From Deinandra increscens subsp. villosa (Eukaryota > Streptophyta > Magnoliopsida > Asterales > Asteraceae): DNA of 64,000 nt. A program made the translations under genes and the position numbers. The DNA lies in the NCBI GenBank assembly GCA_039602395.1, contig JBCNJP010000012.1:25796396-25860395 (forward strand). Reading direction: 5' to 3'. Under the pieces are notes generated by a model. That model did no database searches and was not told the origin of the DNA. It was given only the letters and a program-made list of their open reading frames with translations. This document shows positions 8,843 through 18,204 of the stretch, piece after piece (position 1 is the stretch's first letter; every line of letters starts with the position of its first letter).

Positions 8843-11650
8843 GATGAACCTTCAGTTGAGGGGGAGTCATTAGAAACAGATGTACCTTCCCCATCTGAAC
8901 ATTTTTCACCCCTACTACCCCTGTCACCTAGGAGTGACAGTGCTCCCATTCTTGGCTTAAATGAAGGTGTTATTAACTCAGCTGCCTCATTACATGAGAA
9001 CATCCCGATAAGCCAGGACCCTGTAGCACTGCAACCCCACTCCTCACCGGAGGTGAATCTCAGGAGTCATGAAGAGATTCATGCAAAAAGGGCTGCTGCC
9101 CAAGGATCCCTACAGGATCTTGGTGTCAGTAGTAACATCAATAAGACCCAATTTGTGGAAATCTTCTCTGAATCAGCACCCGGAAGTCCTTTATTGGAAC
9201 CAAGGGCTGCTGAAACAAATGAGGAGAATCCCAGGTGCCAAGAAGCCATGGGTACCAATGCTGATCAATCTCGGATTGATAGTTTGGTTTTTTCCAAGGA
9301 TACTGCAAAAAGCCAGTTGAGGATAGTCTTACACTACCAGAATTGACGAAGTTGTACCTTTCTCTGCAAGCACAGGTTGAAACTCTCAACACTACTGTTG
9401 CTAAATTGGTTCAAGCTGATCCTATCCAAACTGAAGCAGGTCCTTCAAGCCCTATCAGAGATGCTGATGAAGTTATTGCAACTGATGAAGCTGATACTGT
9501 CAAATTGGGGGAGAAGATGACATCAAGACCTGTTATCACAGAAATTGAAGAAATGGAAAGGATACCGGCTGAAGTCAGAGCCACAGCTTGCCAAAGAATC
9601 GGTGTGAGTCCCTTCTCAGTTGAAGAGTGTTGGGTAAACATGAGATGCAGTTAACTGATTGCCATTTCTCCTTTTGAGGACCCAAATCTTGCTGAACTAG
9701 TACAGTCATCCATGCTGGTTGCTGGTGCTCTCCCTGAGCACATCAACATGATCACGACACTCCTCAAGGATGTCATTTTCCCGGCTGAAAGAGCCAGTGA
9801 TCAAGTGGTAGGAACTATTGCCTCCACCAGCAAGGCAGCACTTGATATTGATGAAAGCACTGCAACAGTTGCAGTTGCTACAATGACTGAAGGGGAAGAC
9901 GAAAATTTGATTGGTGAAGGAGAAGGAACTGAGGTACTGGAAATAGTTGATAAAGAACCTGAAGTCACCAAACCCCAGGTGGTGACTGAGGGGCAAATTC
10001 ATGTTCAACCGGAAGTTCAACCGGAACTTCAACCGGAAGAACACAGGAGTGAAGGAGCAGAAGGTATAGCCGAAACCTTGATAGCCTTAAGGAGCTCAGA
10101 ACCAATTCAAGCGGAAACACCTGTTCAAGCTGATGTTCCAAAAACTATTCAACAGGTGGTTCAGACTCCAGAAGCTCAGGCTATAGTAAAAATGGTGGAA
10201 AATGCCAAAAGAATAGCAGAGGATGAAAGGCTAGCAAAAGAACTTCAGAAGGAATATGATTTGTATCTGCAAGATGGAGTGTTTGAAAACTTACTTGAAG
10301 AAGCCAAGACTAGGTCTTTCAACTGGAGATTGAAGGATTATGATTTGGATGCAGTGTCTGATGCTGATAGGGAGAGGCTAATCACTATTGCTTCTCAATT
10401 GCCTACCAAGCTGGTAAAGAATGATGAGAATTACCTACTGCTGAAAAAGGTAAAAAGGGCATTTGTGGTTAGAAATTTGAGGAAAGAGGAAGAGATAGCT
10501 CAGATGAAAGTTAGGGGACTTTGCAGTTTGATTGATGAAATTTTTTATGAACTGAAAGGAGAAAATGCTGCTGTCAATCCTAATTTGGTGATGCCTTCAC
10601 CTTCAGAGCTAATCTCAGGTACAACAACTGTTGATGTTAAACCTGAATCTATTGATTTTGCAGATGTACCACCTCCACCTTTATTTATTTACAACCCAAA
10701 CCCAGTGCCTACAACAGTTCCATCTATCTTACAGTCACTAGCCATCACACCTTAGAAACCACCCTCCATCTCCATAGAAAGTAGCCACCAAGCTTGTCAA
10801 CCCCAAGTACAGAACCGACAACTTTACACCCATCATTCCTTTCAAGAAGAATCCTCCACCTACCATGAACTGTTCTGGTATTTTCCCACCTACTCCACCT
10901 TCTAGCCCAACTCCTGAAGCCAGTAAACCACCCTCACAAACCTCCCTTCCTCCACTCACCATCAATGAACCCTCCACCACCATCACCAAACCTACTGAAG
11001 TCCAAACTGGCCCTTCTTCATCTGACAGAGGCAAGAAACCCATTGTGCCAGAATCTACAGTTGATTCTGATGAAGAAAGATTGGTCAGAAAAAGAAAACT
11101 GATGCATGCCAAGAGCAAAAGAAATCAAAGACAAAAGAGAAAAGCTCCACCTAGTAAAAGACAAATTGTGGGTTGGACAGTGGATGAAGCCACATTTGAT
11201 TTCACTTTTACTATGGACAGCGGCATAACTCAAGTGGTAAACGTTCACAAGGCCACTTCAAAACTTACTCTGCAGCAGATGACGGACATCACTCTAAAGC
11301 TTAGAGAAAATTTGAACCCTTCAAGAACTGAGCACATGCTAAGGCTTATTATTGAGCCAACTGTGCTAGAATGTGGAATGCTCTACAGAAGTAGTTTAGA
11401 TGGTGACTCAGCAGAAGAAGAAGATGAAGTGCCTACCAGTGAAATAAAGTTTATCATTTGGGAAGAGGAAGAGAAGCTCTTTTATGTTCACAGAGCCGAT
11501 GGCACCTTTACAATTCATGAGTCCATTTTTGTTCAAGAAGAATGGAGCGAAATGGACTGGGATTCAATTAAACATGTGAAGGTGACCAAAACTAACACCA
11601 AAGAGCTGTCTCAGAACCTTGATGCCAGCATCAGAACTGTGGACAAGTAG
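8843..11650 (+). pseudogene. Element B long 3' ORF (post-pol accessory protein), frameshifted
   Basis: Downstream of the CACTA, coding sequence continues in pieces: 8843-9346, 9343-9654, 9712-10755 and 10865-11650. Coding continues across each frame break; for example VNPKYRTDNFTPIIPFKK is readable just before the ATG at 10865, in the same frame as the last piece. I therefore read one ancestral ORF of roughly 900 codons with three frame breaks. It is acidic and low-complexity at first, with PE/QPE repeats (VQPEVQPELQPEE). A charged helical part follows (FNWRLKDYDLDAVSDADRER), then a Pro-rich linker, a basic KRKLMHAKSKRNQRQKRK stretch resembling a nuclear signal, and a folded-looking C-terminal domain with EEEEKLFYVHRADGTF. 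I do not recognise its function. Plant Copia elements with extra 3' ORFs are known, some described as env-like. Confidence 0.65.
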
Positions 11651-11721
11651 GACAAGGTGAAGAAGATTTTTGGGTACAAGTCAATTTTTGAAGATAAACA
11701 TTGGAATTTGACAGCATCAGC

Positions 11722-11733
11722 TTAGGGGGAGAT
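11722..11733 (+). promoter_or_regulatory. Polypurine tract of element B
   Basis: TTAGGGGGAGAT lies immediately before the 3' LTR, the expected plus-strand priming site. Confidence 0.85.
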
Positions 11734-12395
11734 TGTAAGGAATATTGCGCTTGGAAGATTTCCGGCTGAATGCCAATTTTACTATGTTCCGGCTGAAGTT
11801 GAAGTTGAAGCGGAATTCTCACTTCAAGCGGAACTGGCAATTCAAGCGGAAAGAAGCAGTTTTGTCTTTTAGCGAATATTCCGGGTGAAGTCGATTATCC
11901 ACCAGATAATGAGTTCAACCGGACTTTTCCTGAGATGTCTTTTCAGCAAGTCCAATCCTGCAAAAGCTTCTCGTATGCTTCTATATCTGATTCAAGCCGC
12001 TCTCCTAAAGTAGTATGTTGCTGCAAACACGCAAGATATTCCAATTGCCGATGTTTATTCTTTAGTAGTCTGTATTTGACTTTTTAGTTTATGGTCTAGA
12101 TTAGATCGCATGAGATCAATGGCTGTGATTGATCTCATCTGCACTATATATAGCTTGTTAGCTCTCAGTTTACACAACAGTTGTCATCACTTGTAATAGT
12201 GTAGCTTTGAGTTAATGCAAATAGTGCCGAGTATTTGATACTTTGTTGTTACTACTATTCTGCAAATCAAGCATTTACATTATACAAGAACTCAACATTG
12301 CTTAAGAAAAGTGAAATATAACTTAATTCCGTAAGGTTATATTTGCAAGTAAAGGGCTTTGTTTAAGTTTAACTCTGACTTATATCGATCCTATA
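11734..12395 (+). repeat. 3' LTR of element B
   Basis: This 662-bp copy matches 1463-2124, ends CCTATA where the 5' copy has CCTACA, and is followed directly by the GCTAG duplication. The terminal CA has therefore mutated to TA in this copy. Confidence 0.93.
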
Positions 12396-12870
12396 GCTAG
12401 TCCCTGTTCACTCTGATCGAAAAGCATACTTTTCGATCAGTCATAGGCTTTTCGATCGAGCCAAAACTCTGCCCGATCAAAAAGTCCACTTTTCGATCAA
12501 AAAGTCCACTTTTCGATCAAAAAGTTCATTTTTCGATAAAAAAGTCCACTTTTCGATCAAAAAGTTCTCTTTTCGATCAAAAAGTCCAAGTTTCGATCAA
12601 AAAGTCCACTTTTCGATCAGGTCCGTTTCGATCGGAAAGTCCCTTCGTGACTTTTCGATCAGCTTCTCAATTCGATCGGAAAGTCCCCTCTGAGACTTTT
12701 CGATCCACCCTTACTTTTCGATCGAGAAGTGTATTTTTCGACCAAGATCTTGTCCGATCAAAAAGTACTTTTCGACCAGATTCTTCCGACCGAAAACCCC
12801 TTTTGACTCATCCTCTCTTTGATTGAAAACCCACTTTCCGATCGCAAACCCACTTTTCGGTCCAAATCAG
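12396..12870 (+). repeat. CTTTTCGATC hairpin array in element A leader, right part
   Basis: About ten exact and several degenerate copies of CTTTTCGATC occur here. Many are arranged as GATCAAAAAGT-CC-ACTTTTCGATC, a potential hairpin with one mismatch. At the left end GATCGAAAAG-CATA-CTTTTCGATC is a perfect 10-bp stem. The array sits in the untranslated leader just upstream of the gag-like ORF. Confidence 0.85.
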
Positions 12871-12953
12871 TTTCAAGTTTTTGATACTATTCTTTGAATA
12901 GTGATTTTGCCGCTTTTATAGGGATTGCACTAGAAGAGGATTCAAAGAAAATC

Positions 12954-14993
12954 ATGCCTCTACTTCAACAAGGTACCACCGAAGCCAATACAGGTAAGAA
13001 AGAGGTATGCACTTGCTCTAGCTGTCACTGTCAAGATGTGTACAATTCTTATAAAGATTTTGAAAGCAAATTTCACTATGAATCCCTAAATTGTGAACAT
13101 GCCAATAGAGAGTCAAATAATTTTAAAGATATGGCTAGAGTAAATAGGGAAAAGTATGAAGCTGCTAAGTTAGATGTCACAAATCTTGACAATCAACTGA
13201 GTGACACTAGAGTTTTGCTGAGAGTTGCTAATACAAAAGTTGAAGAACTAACAAAAGAGGTAGAAGAATTAAGAGATCAACTTGCTAAATCTCAAAGTAA
13301 ATTAGACTCTAATAATAAGATTCAATCAAAAATGCTGGAAGCAAGGTCTCTTTTCTATAACTCTGATGTTAGGATGAAGTATGTTCAACAGAATTCAGTT
13401 CTGGGTTTTGGGGATGACAACAAAGATGAAACTTCATCTCACACTGTGCCTATGCCATATATGCATGAGATGATTTCTGAACATGAACCATCAAAGGGAA
13501 CAATAGATTCTTTAGCTGACATTGACAAAAGACTTTCGAAATGTCCTATTAAAATTACTGCTCCTGTTTCTAACCCTACTACTTCTTGTGCAGATACAGA
13601 AAATAAAGAAGCAGGTTCAAAGAGGGAAAGTGTTGGCATTGAGAGTCAAAAGTTTCCTGACTTTAAAACTGAAATTTTTGCGTCAAATAAGTCTGAGTCT
13701 GAATTGAGCTTTGCTAAGTCTGATGTTTTTGACAAAACTTCTGTTTGTGGTGCTTTTAATTTCGGTGTTTGTGATCCTAAACTTTCCAAACCTTTGAGGA
13801 AAGTCAGGATTTTGAGAAAGGGTAAGGGACCACAGGTTGCTGGTCCTAAGCCTACTGATGCCAATTTGGTTGGTTTGAATGATTGTTTGAATGTGTGTGC
13901 TAATGTTTGTGATAATACTAGTAATGTGCAGAATGTGCAGAATGTGCACGAGGCCAGACCACATGACCTTATCCCATATCCTGAGGTAAATTCTGTGTAT
14001 GACCAATTTGTGCCAGTACAGCGGGAGTATGTGCTAACAGCTAGGTCCAATGGCAAAGTTATGTGGATCCACAAAAATTCCAAACCATCTTGGGTATCCA
14101 CAGGGAAGAAATATTCCCAAGTTCCCGCATACCCAAAGAAACAGTCCTGCCACGTGTGTGGGAATCCTGGACATGTGGCAAGAAATTGTTTATATAGACC
14201 ATATGAACCCTACTACCCTAAAACTCATTTGCAAAACTACCAAGGGCAATCATATGGTGGCACAAACCACAAACCTGGCCACAGAAAGGTAAATTCTCAG
14301 CCAAAGGTACCTACAGGCTCAAAGGTATCTAAAGTGACCAAAGAGTCTGCACCTTCAAACCCTAAGGTGCAGAGACATGTGCCTTCACAACCAAAGGTAC
14401 ATAAGTTGACCAAAAAGCCTGCACCTTCAATCCCCAAGGTGCAGAAGTCTGTACCCCTGCAACCAAAGTTACAGAAAGTTGACAAAAAGCCTAAGTCACC
14501 TCAACAACCAACCAGAACTGATTTCAAAGGTCATAAATTGAATAATTCTGTTAACAAATATGTTGTTGCTTTAAAACCTATTTGGGTTCCCAAACATGAT
14601 GGTCTTTCAGAAAATAATCAAGAGAGGTGGAATGTGAAAAAGGTGGTAAATCAGTGTTACCTACCTAAAGGGGTGTATAAAAAACACTCCAAACAATTTG
14701 ATGAAGTTATAGATAATAAATCAAACGTCTATCAAATTCCACCAAAAAGGGTTCAGGGTAAAGGGAAAGAGAACCATCAGCCCACGAATGTCATTTCCAA
14801 TGATGGTCGTGTGAATTCTAATGAACTTACAAAGCCCACTCCAATGCCCAACAAAAGCAAGAAACCCAAAACAAAGGTTCCCACAACCCCAATTCCCAAT
14901 CTTTCAAAGAGAATGTGCTTAAAAGAAATAACTTTCAATGATTCTGCAGGTATACCCAGAACAACAATGGCCTGGGTACTTATGGCTAACTAA
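12954..14993 (+). CDS. gag: Element A gag-like protein, no pol fused
   Basis: I chose ATG 12954 (MPLLQQGTTEANTGKK); the frame is open upstream to a TTG at 12894 with no earlier ATG. It encodes about 679 residues. Order: a Cys-rich CTCSSCHC patch, a coiled coil rich in Glu/Lys/Leu (about residues 60-120), an acidic linker, a CCHC zinc knuckle CHVCGNPGHVARNC (14148-14189), and a run of SQPKV/KVQK Lys-Pro repeats (14293-14490). It ends MAWVLMAN-stop. The knuckle predicts RNA binding. The usual Copia capsid domain at the N-terminus is missing. The end is where Copia polyproteins normally pass into protease; here a stop follows and no pol is found. The frame is intact over 2 kb, which suggests it was maintained until recently. 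Confidence 0.75.
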   Translation: MPLLQQGTTEANTGKKEVCTCSSCHCQDVYNSYKDFESKFHYESLNCEHANRESNNFKDMARVNREKYEAAKLDVTNLDNQLSDTRVLLRVANTKVEELTKEVEELRDQLAKSQSKLDSNNKIQSKMLEARSLFYNSDVRMKYVQQNSVLGFGDDNKDETSSHTVPMPYMHEMISEHEPSKGTIDSLADIDKRLSKCPIKITAPVSNPTTSCADTENKEAGSKRESVGIESQKFPDFKTEIFASNKSESELSFAKSDVFDKTSVCGAFNFGVCDPKLSKPLRKVRILRKGKGPQVAGPKPTDANLVGLNDCLNVCANVCDNTSNVQNVQNVHEARPHDLIPYPEVNSVYDQFVPVQREYVLTARSNGKVMWIHKNSKPSWVSTGKKYSQVPAYPKKQSCHVCGNPGHVARNCLYRPYEPYYPKTHLQNYQGQSYGGTNHKPGHRKVNSQPKVPTGSKVSKVTKESAPSNPKVQRHVPSQPKVHKLTKKPAPSIPKVQKSVPLQPKLQKVDKKPKSPQQPTRTDFKGHKLNNSVNKYVVALKPIWVPKHDGLSENNQERWNVKKVVNQCYLPKGVYKKHSKQFDEVIDNKSNVYQIPPKRVQGKGKENHQPTNVISNDGRVNSNELTKPTPMPNKSKKPKTKVPTTPIPNLSKRMCLKEITFNDSAGIPRTTMAWVLMAN

Positions 14994-15702
14994 TCTCTTA
15001 ATGTGTGCAGGAACAGTCAAGGATGACTTTCATTAACCTTGTTTGTTTGTGATAGTGATTGTTCCAGGCACAGGATATGAGGCATCTCTTCACTTCATGA
15101 CATGCAGATCTTAATGGGGAGTATGTTCTCCTTGTGAGAGGTAAATCTGAAAACATCAGCAGAAAAAGGTAACACAGTCTGAATTGGTTGTTTCTTGACT
15201 AAATTGTTGTAAGGTATGGTTCTGCATAAAACAAAACTCATTTCTGAAAAAATCTCAAATGATAAACTTTGAAGGTTAGCTTGGCCAATTTGTCTTATAG
15301 TGTGTTAGTGTGGTTTAAAAAAAAAAGATGTGTGTTGTTATTAAAAAAAAATCAAAAAGCAAGGGGAAGAATAGAAAAGATGAAAAAGTTGACCCCTCCA
15401 AAATTGTGCTTTTTAATTTTTAATATTTTCTCTGTTTATTTGAGAAGGAGGGAAATGAAATATTTCCGTTCTCAGAATGACTGACACGCGTAAGGAAAAA
15501 GTGAAAGACATGATCCAAGGTGATGTGCTCGGTAGGCTCAGTTTCAAAAACAAAGGTATGGGTCACAACACTTAAAGATAAAGTATGTCATTTGACGGGA
15601 TACACACACTTAGGTTAAGTGCTTGTTCTATTTGACTGCGAAATTGTTCCCGATACACACGCCGGACTCCAAAGTGTTGAATCGAAAATCTCAAAAAGTC
15701 GG
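14994..15702 (+). other. Element A 3' region, first part
   Basis: I found no coding. It is AT-rich, with stop codons in all frames and poly-A runs near 15320-15350. It corresponds to the position where protease-integrase-RT would be in an autonomous element. Confidence 0.6.
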
Positions 15703-15867
15703 TGTCCCCTCTGTTTTGTGTGAGCAAAGATCTGGGGATGTCAAATCCGTCAGTCAAGTCTTGCCTCTACTTTGCGTGAGCTATGACCTGGTGTAGAATG
15801 GTTGACGTGTTAATCAGACTTTCCTCTGTTTTGCGTGAGCAAAGACCTGGTTAGTCTGTATTAACGT
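15703..15867 (+). other. Three tandem stem-loop repeats in element A (candidate structured RNA)
   Basis: Three units run from about 15703-15740, 15753-15806 and 15805-15867. Each has the core CCTCTG or CCTCTA, then TTTGYGTGAGC, then GAYCTGG. In units 1 and 3 the middle folds as TTTGY-GTGA-GCAAA, a 5-bp stem with a GNRA-type GTGA loop. Outer arms differ but pair: TCCCC/GGGGA, GTCAA/TTGAC, and GTTAATCAGACT with AGTCTGTATTAAC. The same core occurs three times in element D. The block lies 0.7 kb after the gag stop. Confidence 0.65.
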
Positions 15868-17180
15868 GCTTGCAGATCGCTATATATAATTTACACCCCA
15901 AAAGATGGCAATGTGCACAACAAAAGAGACCCTCTAGCGTCCAAAACCCTTCAGCCCTGACTTTGTGACTAGGCTTATGTGTTTGATGAAAGGTTACCAC
16001 CTGACTGATAAACGCCTCTGAGTTGAAATCATACAAGTCTTTGTATATTATCCCTATCTCTTTTATGATCTGTTCTTTCTCTTCTCAACCAAGTCTCGAG
16101 AAAAGATTCAAAACTTTGGATATGGGAATGTGAAAATATGTGGTAGGGAATGATCAAGCTTGATAGACTGCATATATTAATTACCTAGGATTTGTGTGTG
16201 ACTGTCGAATGTTCATAATTAATGCACCTAAAAGATAAATAAGTGACAAACAGCTGGGAAAATGAGGAACATGGGTTTAAGAAGGACCAATATACTGGCA
16301 ATTTCCTGGACGTGTTCGAGTAACAGATGCTGAAAAGGTTTCCTCAGTTCAGACAAAGACGGTTTGATCCCAAAATAAAACCTTCTCGTTTAGTAATTTG
16401 GTATGTTTGGTTTTATTTTTCTTTTGTGTTATCTTAAGTTTTATTGTTTATTTTTCAACCATGGCCAGGTTAATTTAAAGGTTTTAATAAGTTTTTATGG
16501 GTTTTATACAAGAATGTATGACGCCCCTCATAATCTCAGGGGGAGATAATGTGAAGAGTCCTCGGGTTTAGGGGAAGTATTTTTGGGAAACCTGTAACCT
16601 ATGTTAGGGTTTTTGGTTAAATAAGGCTAACCCGATAACCACTCATCATTGTCTGGTTAGTGTTTGTTCCATGTTGTGCATGTCAGGTTAAATGAGATGT
16701 CATGTCAATGAGTGTTGCTACTGTTCGTGTTGAAGAACCAGCCGGAAAAGGACTTACCCTATGCTCAGGGGAAGTTTGTTGGTTGTTCAAGTAAAGCTTC
16801 CAAAGACACCGTTCTCAAGTTTAGGGGAAGCTAATTGAAGAAAAGATGCAGAGCAGTCACAACAAGAAATTCAAGAATGCCAAGACAGAGGTTTTCAAAA
16901 TTTGTCCTCTGAAGTCACAAGCAAGTCAAGACAATTACTGATGGTTTAGCAAGGACTCGCCATGTTTCAAGAAGAAGCAAGTGCAGGAGAATCCTCCTTT
17001 CATTACTTGTTTATCATTTGAAGTCCAAGCTGATGCTGATTGAGAGAAAGCTCCCAGAAGTCGTTCATGTTGCCCAATGAAGATTGTCGTAGAAAAGAAT
17101 CTTCACCAACCCATGATCAAGCCAAGGAGAAGACTGCAAGTCAGAAGATTTAAAGTAAAAAGATATTTAATAGCACAAGC
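15868..17180 (+). other. Element A 3' region with repeated polypurine-like words
   Basis: This is non-coding. Purine words AGGGGGAGA or AGGGGAAG occur at about 16538, 16569, 16768 and 16823 before the final one next to the LTR, each in a similar context (CTCAGGGG, TTTAGGGG). The first could be the tract of an older or alternative 3' end. Confidence 0.6.
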
Positions 17181-17192
17181 CAAGGGGAAGAT
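17181..17192 (+). promoter_or_regulatory. Polypurine tract of element A
   Basis: CAAGGGGAAGAT sits directly before the 3' LTR. Confidence 0.85.
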
Positions 17193-17715
17193 TGTAAGGA
17201 CCGAGAATTGTGGCTTGTGTATTAAATAGTCACTTGGCAGATTATTTTGAAGGCCTATGCATGTGTATAGGTGAAAATTAGTTGGGCTATGGGTATATTA
17301 GGTTATTGGGCCATTTTAGACATGTTTGGGCTCAATTTAAAAGAGTTTAGAGGGAGTTTAGTGGGCCTTAGGGTTCAAATACGGGAATTAGGAGTTATTT
17401 TAGGTAGGGAGGTTAACTTGTTTTCCAAGTTGGTCATCTCCTATAAACAGGACTCCTAGTAATCGATTTAGGGTTGTTGGTTGTTACTGGTTTCGGGTTT
17501 CTAAGGGTGTAACCGAAACATTTCTAGGTTCGGACTTGGTGTTTTGATCATCTAATTGAAGTGTTCTTTCACGTATACAATCGGTTTGTGTTTCTTTAAA
17601 GTGTTTCCTTGTATTTGCTATATTTTTCGATTTTACTTGAATCACTTGTTAATCTCGGATTCCGCACGAGATTAATAAGCATTGATATCGCGTGAGGGTT
17701 AAATCGATCCTTACA
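17193..17715 (+). repeat. 3' LTR of element A
   Basis: This 523-bp copy is followed by the AACTC duplication at 17716-17720. Confidence 0.93.
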
Positions 17716-18187
17716 AACTCACGAACGTATTGCTTTGCATGGGGTTCAAATCACCATATAGGATCATGCATCGTCCCCCAGTTGGGTGTCACAATTCCGA
17801 CTGATGAGCTATCGACTCCTCAAATGGTCTACAATACGTAAGGCACGCTTGTTAAAAAAGGTTAATAATACACTTTCAATTTAAAAGAGTTTTCATAAAG
17901 TCGTTCGTACTTACCTTAAGGTAAGTACGTAAATTCATTTTACTTACCAACCAAGGGTTCGTTTACTCCCAAGTGAGTGTAAAAGTTTAGTTGGGCATAA
18001 GCATGGTTTTAAAGATCTGCTTAATAGAAAACGAGTAGGTCATAGACAAACTCTAAACAAAATCTAATTTAGTTAATGTCCTTATAAACGTGATTAACAA
18101 AAGACTTAAAATGCCAAGTGGCTCAAAGAAAACAAAAAGGGGAGGAGAAGAGAAGAATTGAGCAAGTAAAACTGGAGCTTTGGCTGG
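17716..18187 (-). other. Transcribed-side part of a minus-strand LTR fragment
   Basis: No gene. This stretch lies downstream of the minus-strand TATA box at 18188-18195. It includes a perfect 24-bp palindrome at 17906-17929 (half-site CGTACTTACCTT), which places an AAG/GTAAGT splice-donor consensus on both strands. Confidence 0.45.
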
Positions 18188-18195
18188 TATTTATA
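18188..18195 (-). promoter_or_regulatory. TATA box, minus strand, beside the palindrome array
   Basis: TATAAATA on the minus strand lies directly downstream, in that orientation, of the CACGGCCCGTG array. This fits a U3 enhancer plus core promoter of a minus-strand LTR. Confidence 0.5.
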
Positions 18196-18204
18196 GGTAA
18201 AAAT

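Larger units (their letters stand above)
1463..12395 (+). mobile_element. Element B: Copia-type LTR retrotransposon nested in A
   Basis: LTRs of 662 bp (1463-2124 and 11734-12395) are flanked by a perfect GCTAG duplication (1458-1462 and 12396-12400). An initiator tRNA-Met primer site follows the left LTR and AGGGGGA precedes the right one. The order seen is LTR, gag with two zinc knuckles, a 500-N assembly gap, a CACTA transposon, a long ORF downstream of where pol would be, LTR. Protease, integrase and RT are not visible. They may lie in the gap, whose true size is unknown. About a dozen LTR differences by eye put its age close to that of A. Confidence 0.92.
560..17715 (+). mobile_element. 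Element A: pol-less Copia-type LTR retrotransposon, split by element B
   Basis: Two 523-bp LTRs (560-1082 and 17193-17715) begin TGTAAGGA and end CCTTACA. They are flanked by a perfect 5-bp duplication AACTC (555-559 and 17716-17720). A primer site complementary to initiator tRNA-Met follows the left LTR and a purine tract precedes the right one. By eye the LTRs differ at about eight positions, so the insertion is fairly recent. Without nested element B the unit is about 6.2 kb. It has a repeat-filled leader, one gag-like ORF (12954-14993) and 2.2 kb of non-coding 3' sequence. I find no protease, integrase, reverse transcriptase or RNase H, so the element should be non-autonomous. Confidence 0.93.

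Noticed and set aside
10738..11118. 126-codon minus-strand frame with a hydrophobic start
   Set aside because: It is antisense to the Pro-rich linker of the element B 3' ORF. The Gly/Val-rich look is complementary to Pro/Thr codons.
12410..12870. CRISPR-like or satellite array
   Set aside because: Unit length and orientation vary and the array is bounded by the leader of one LTR element.
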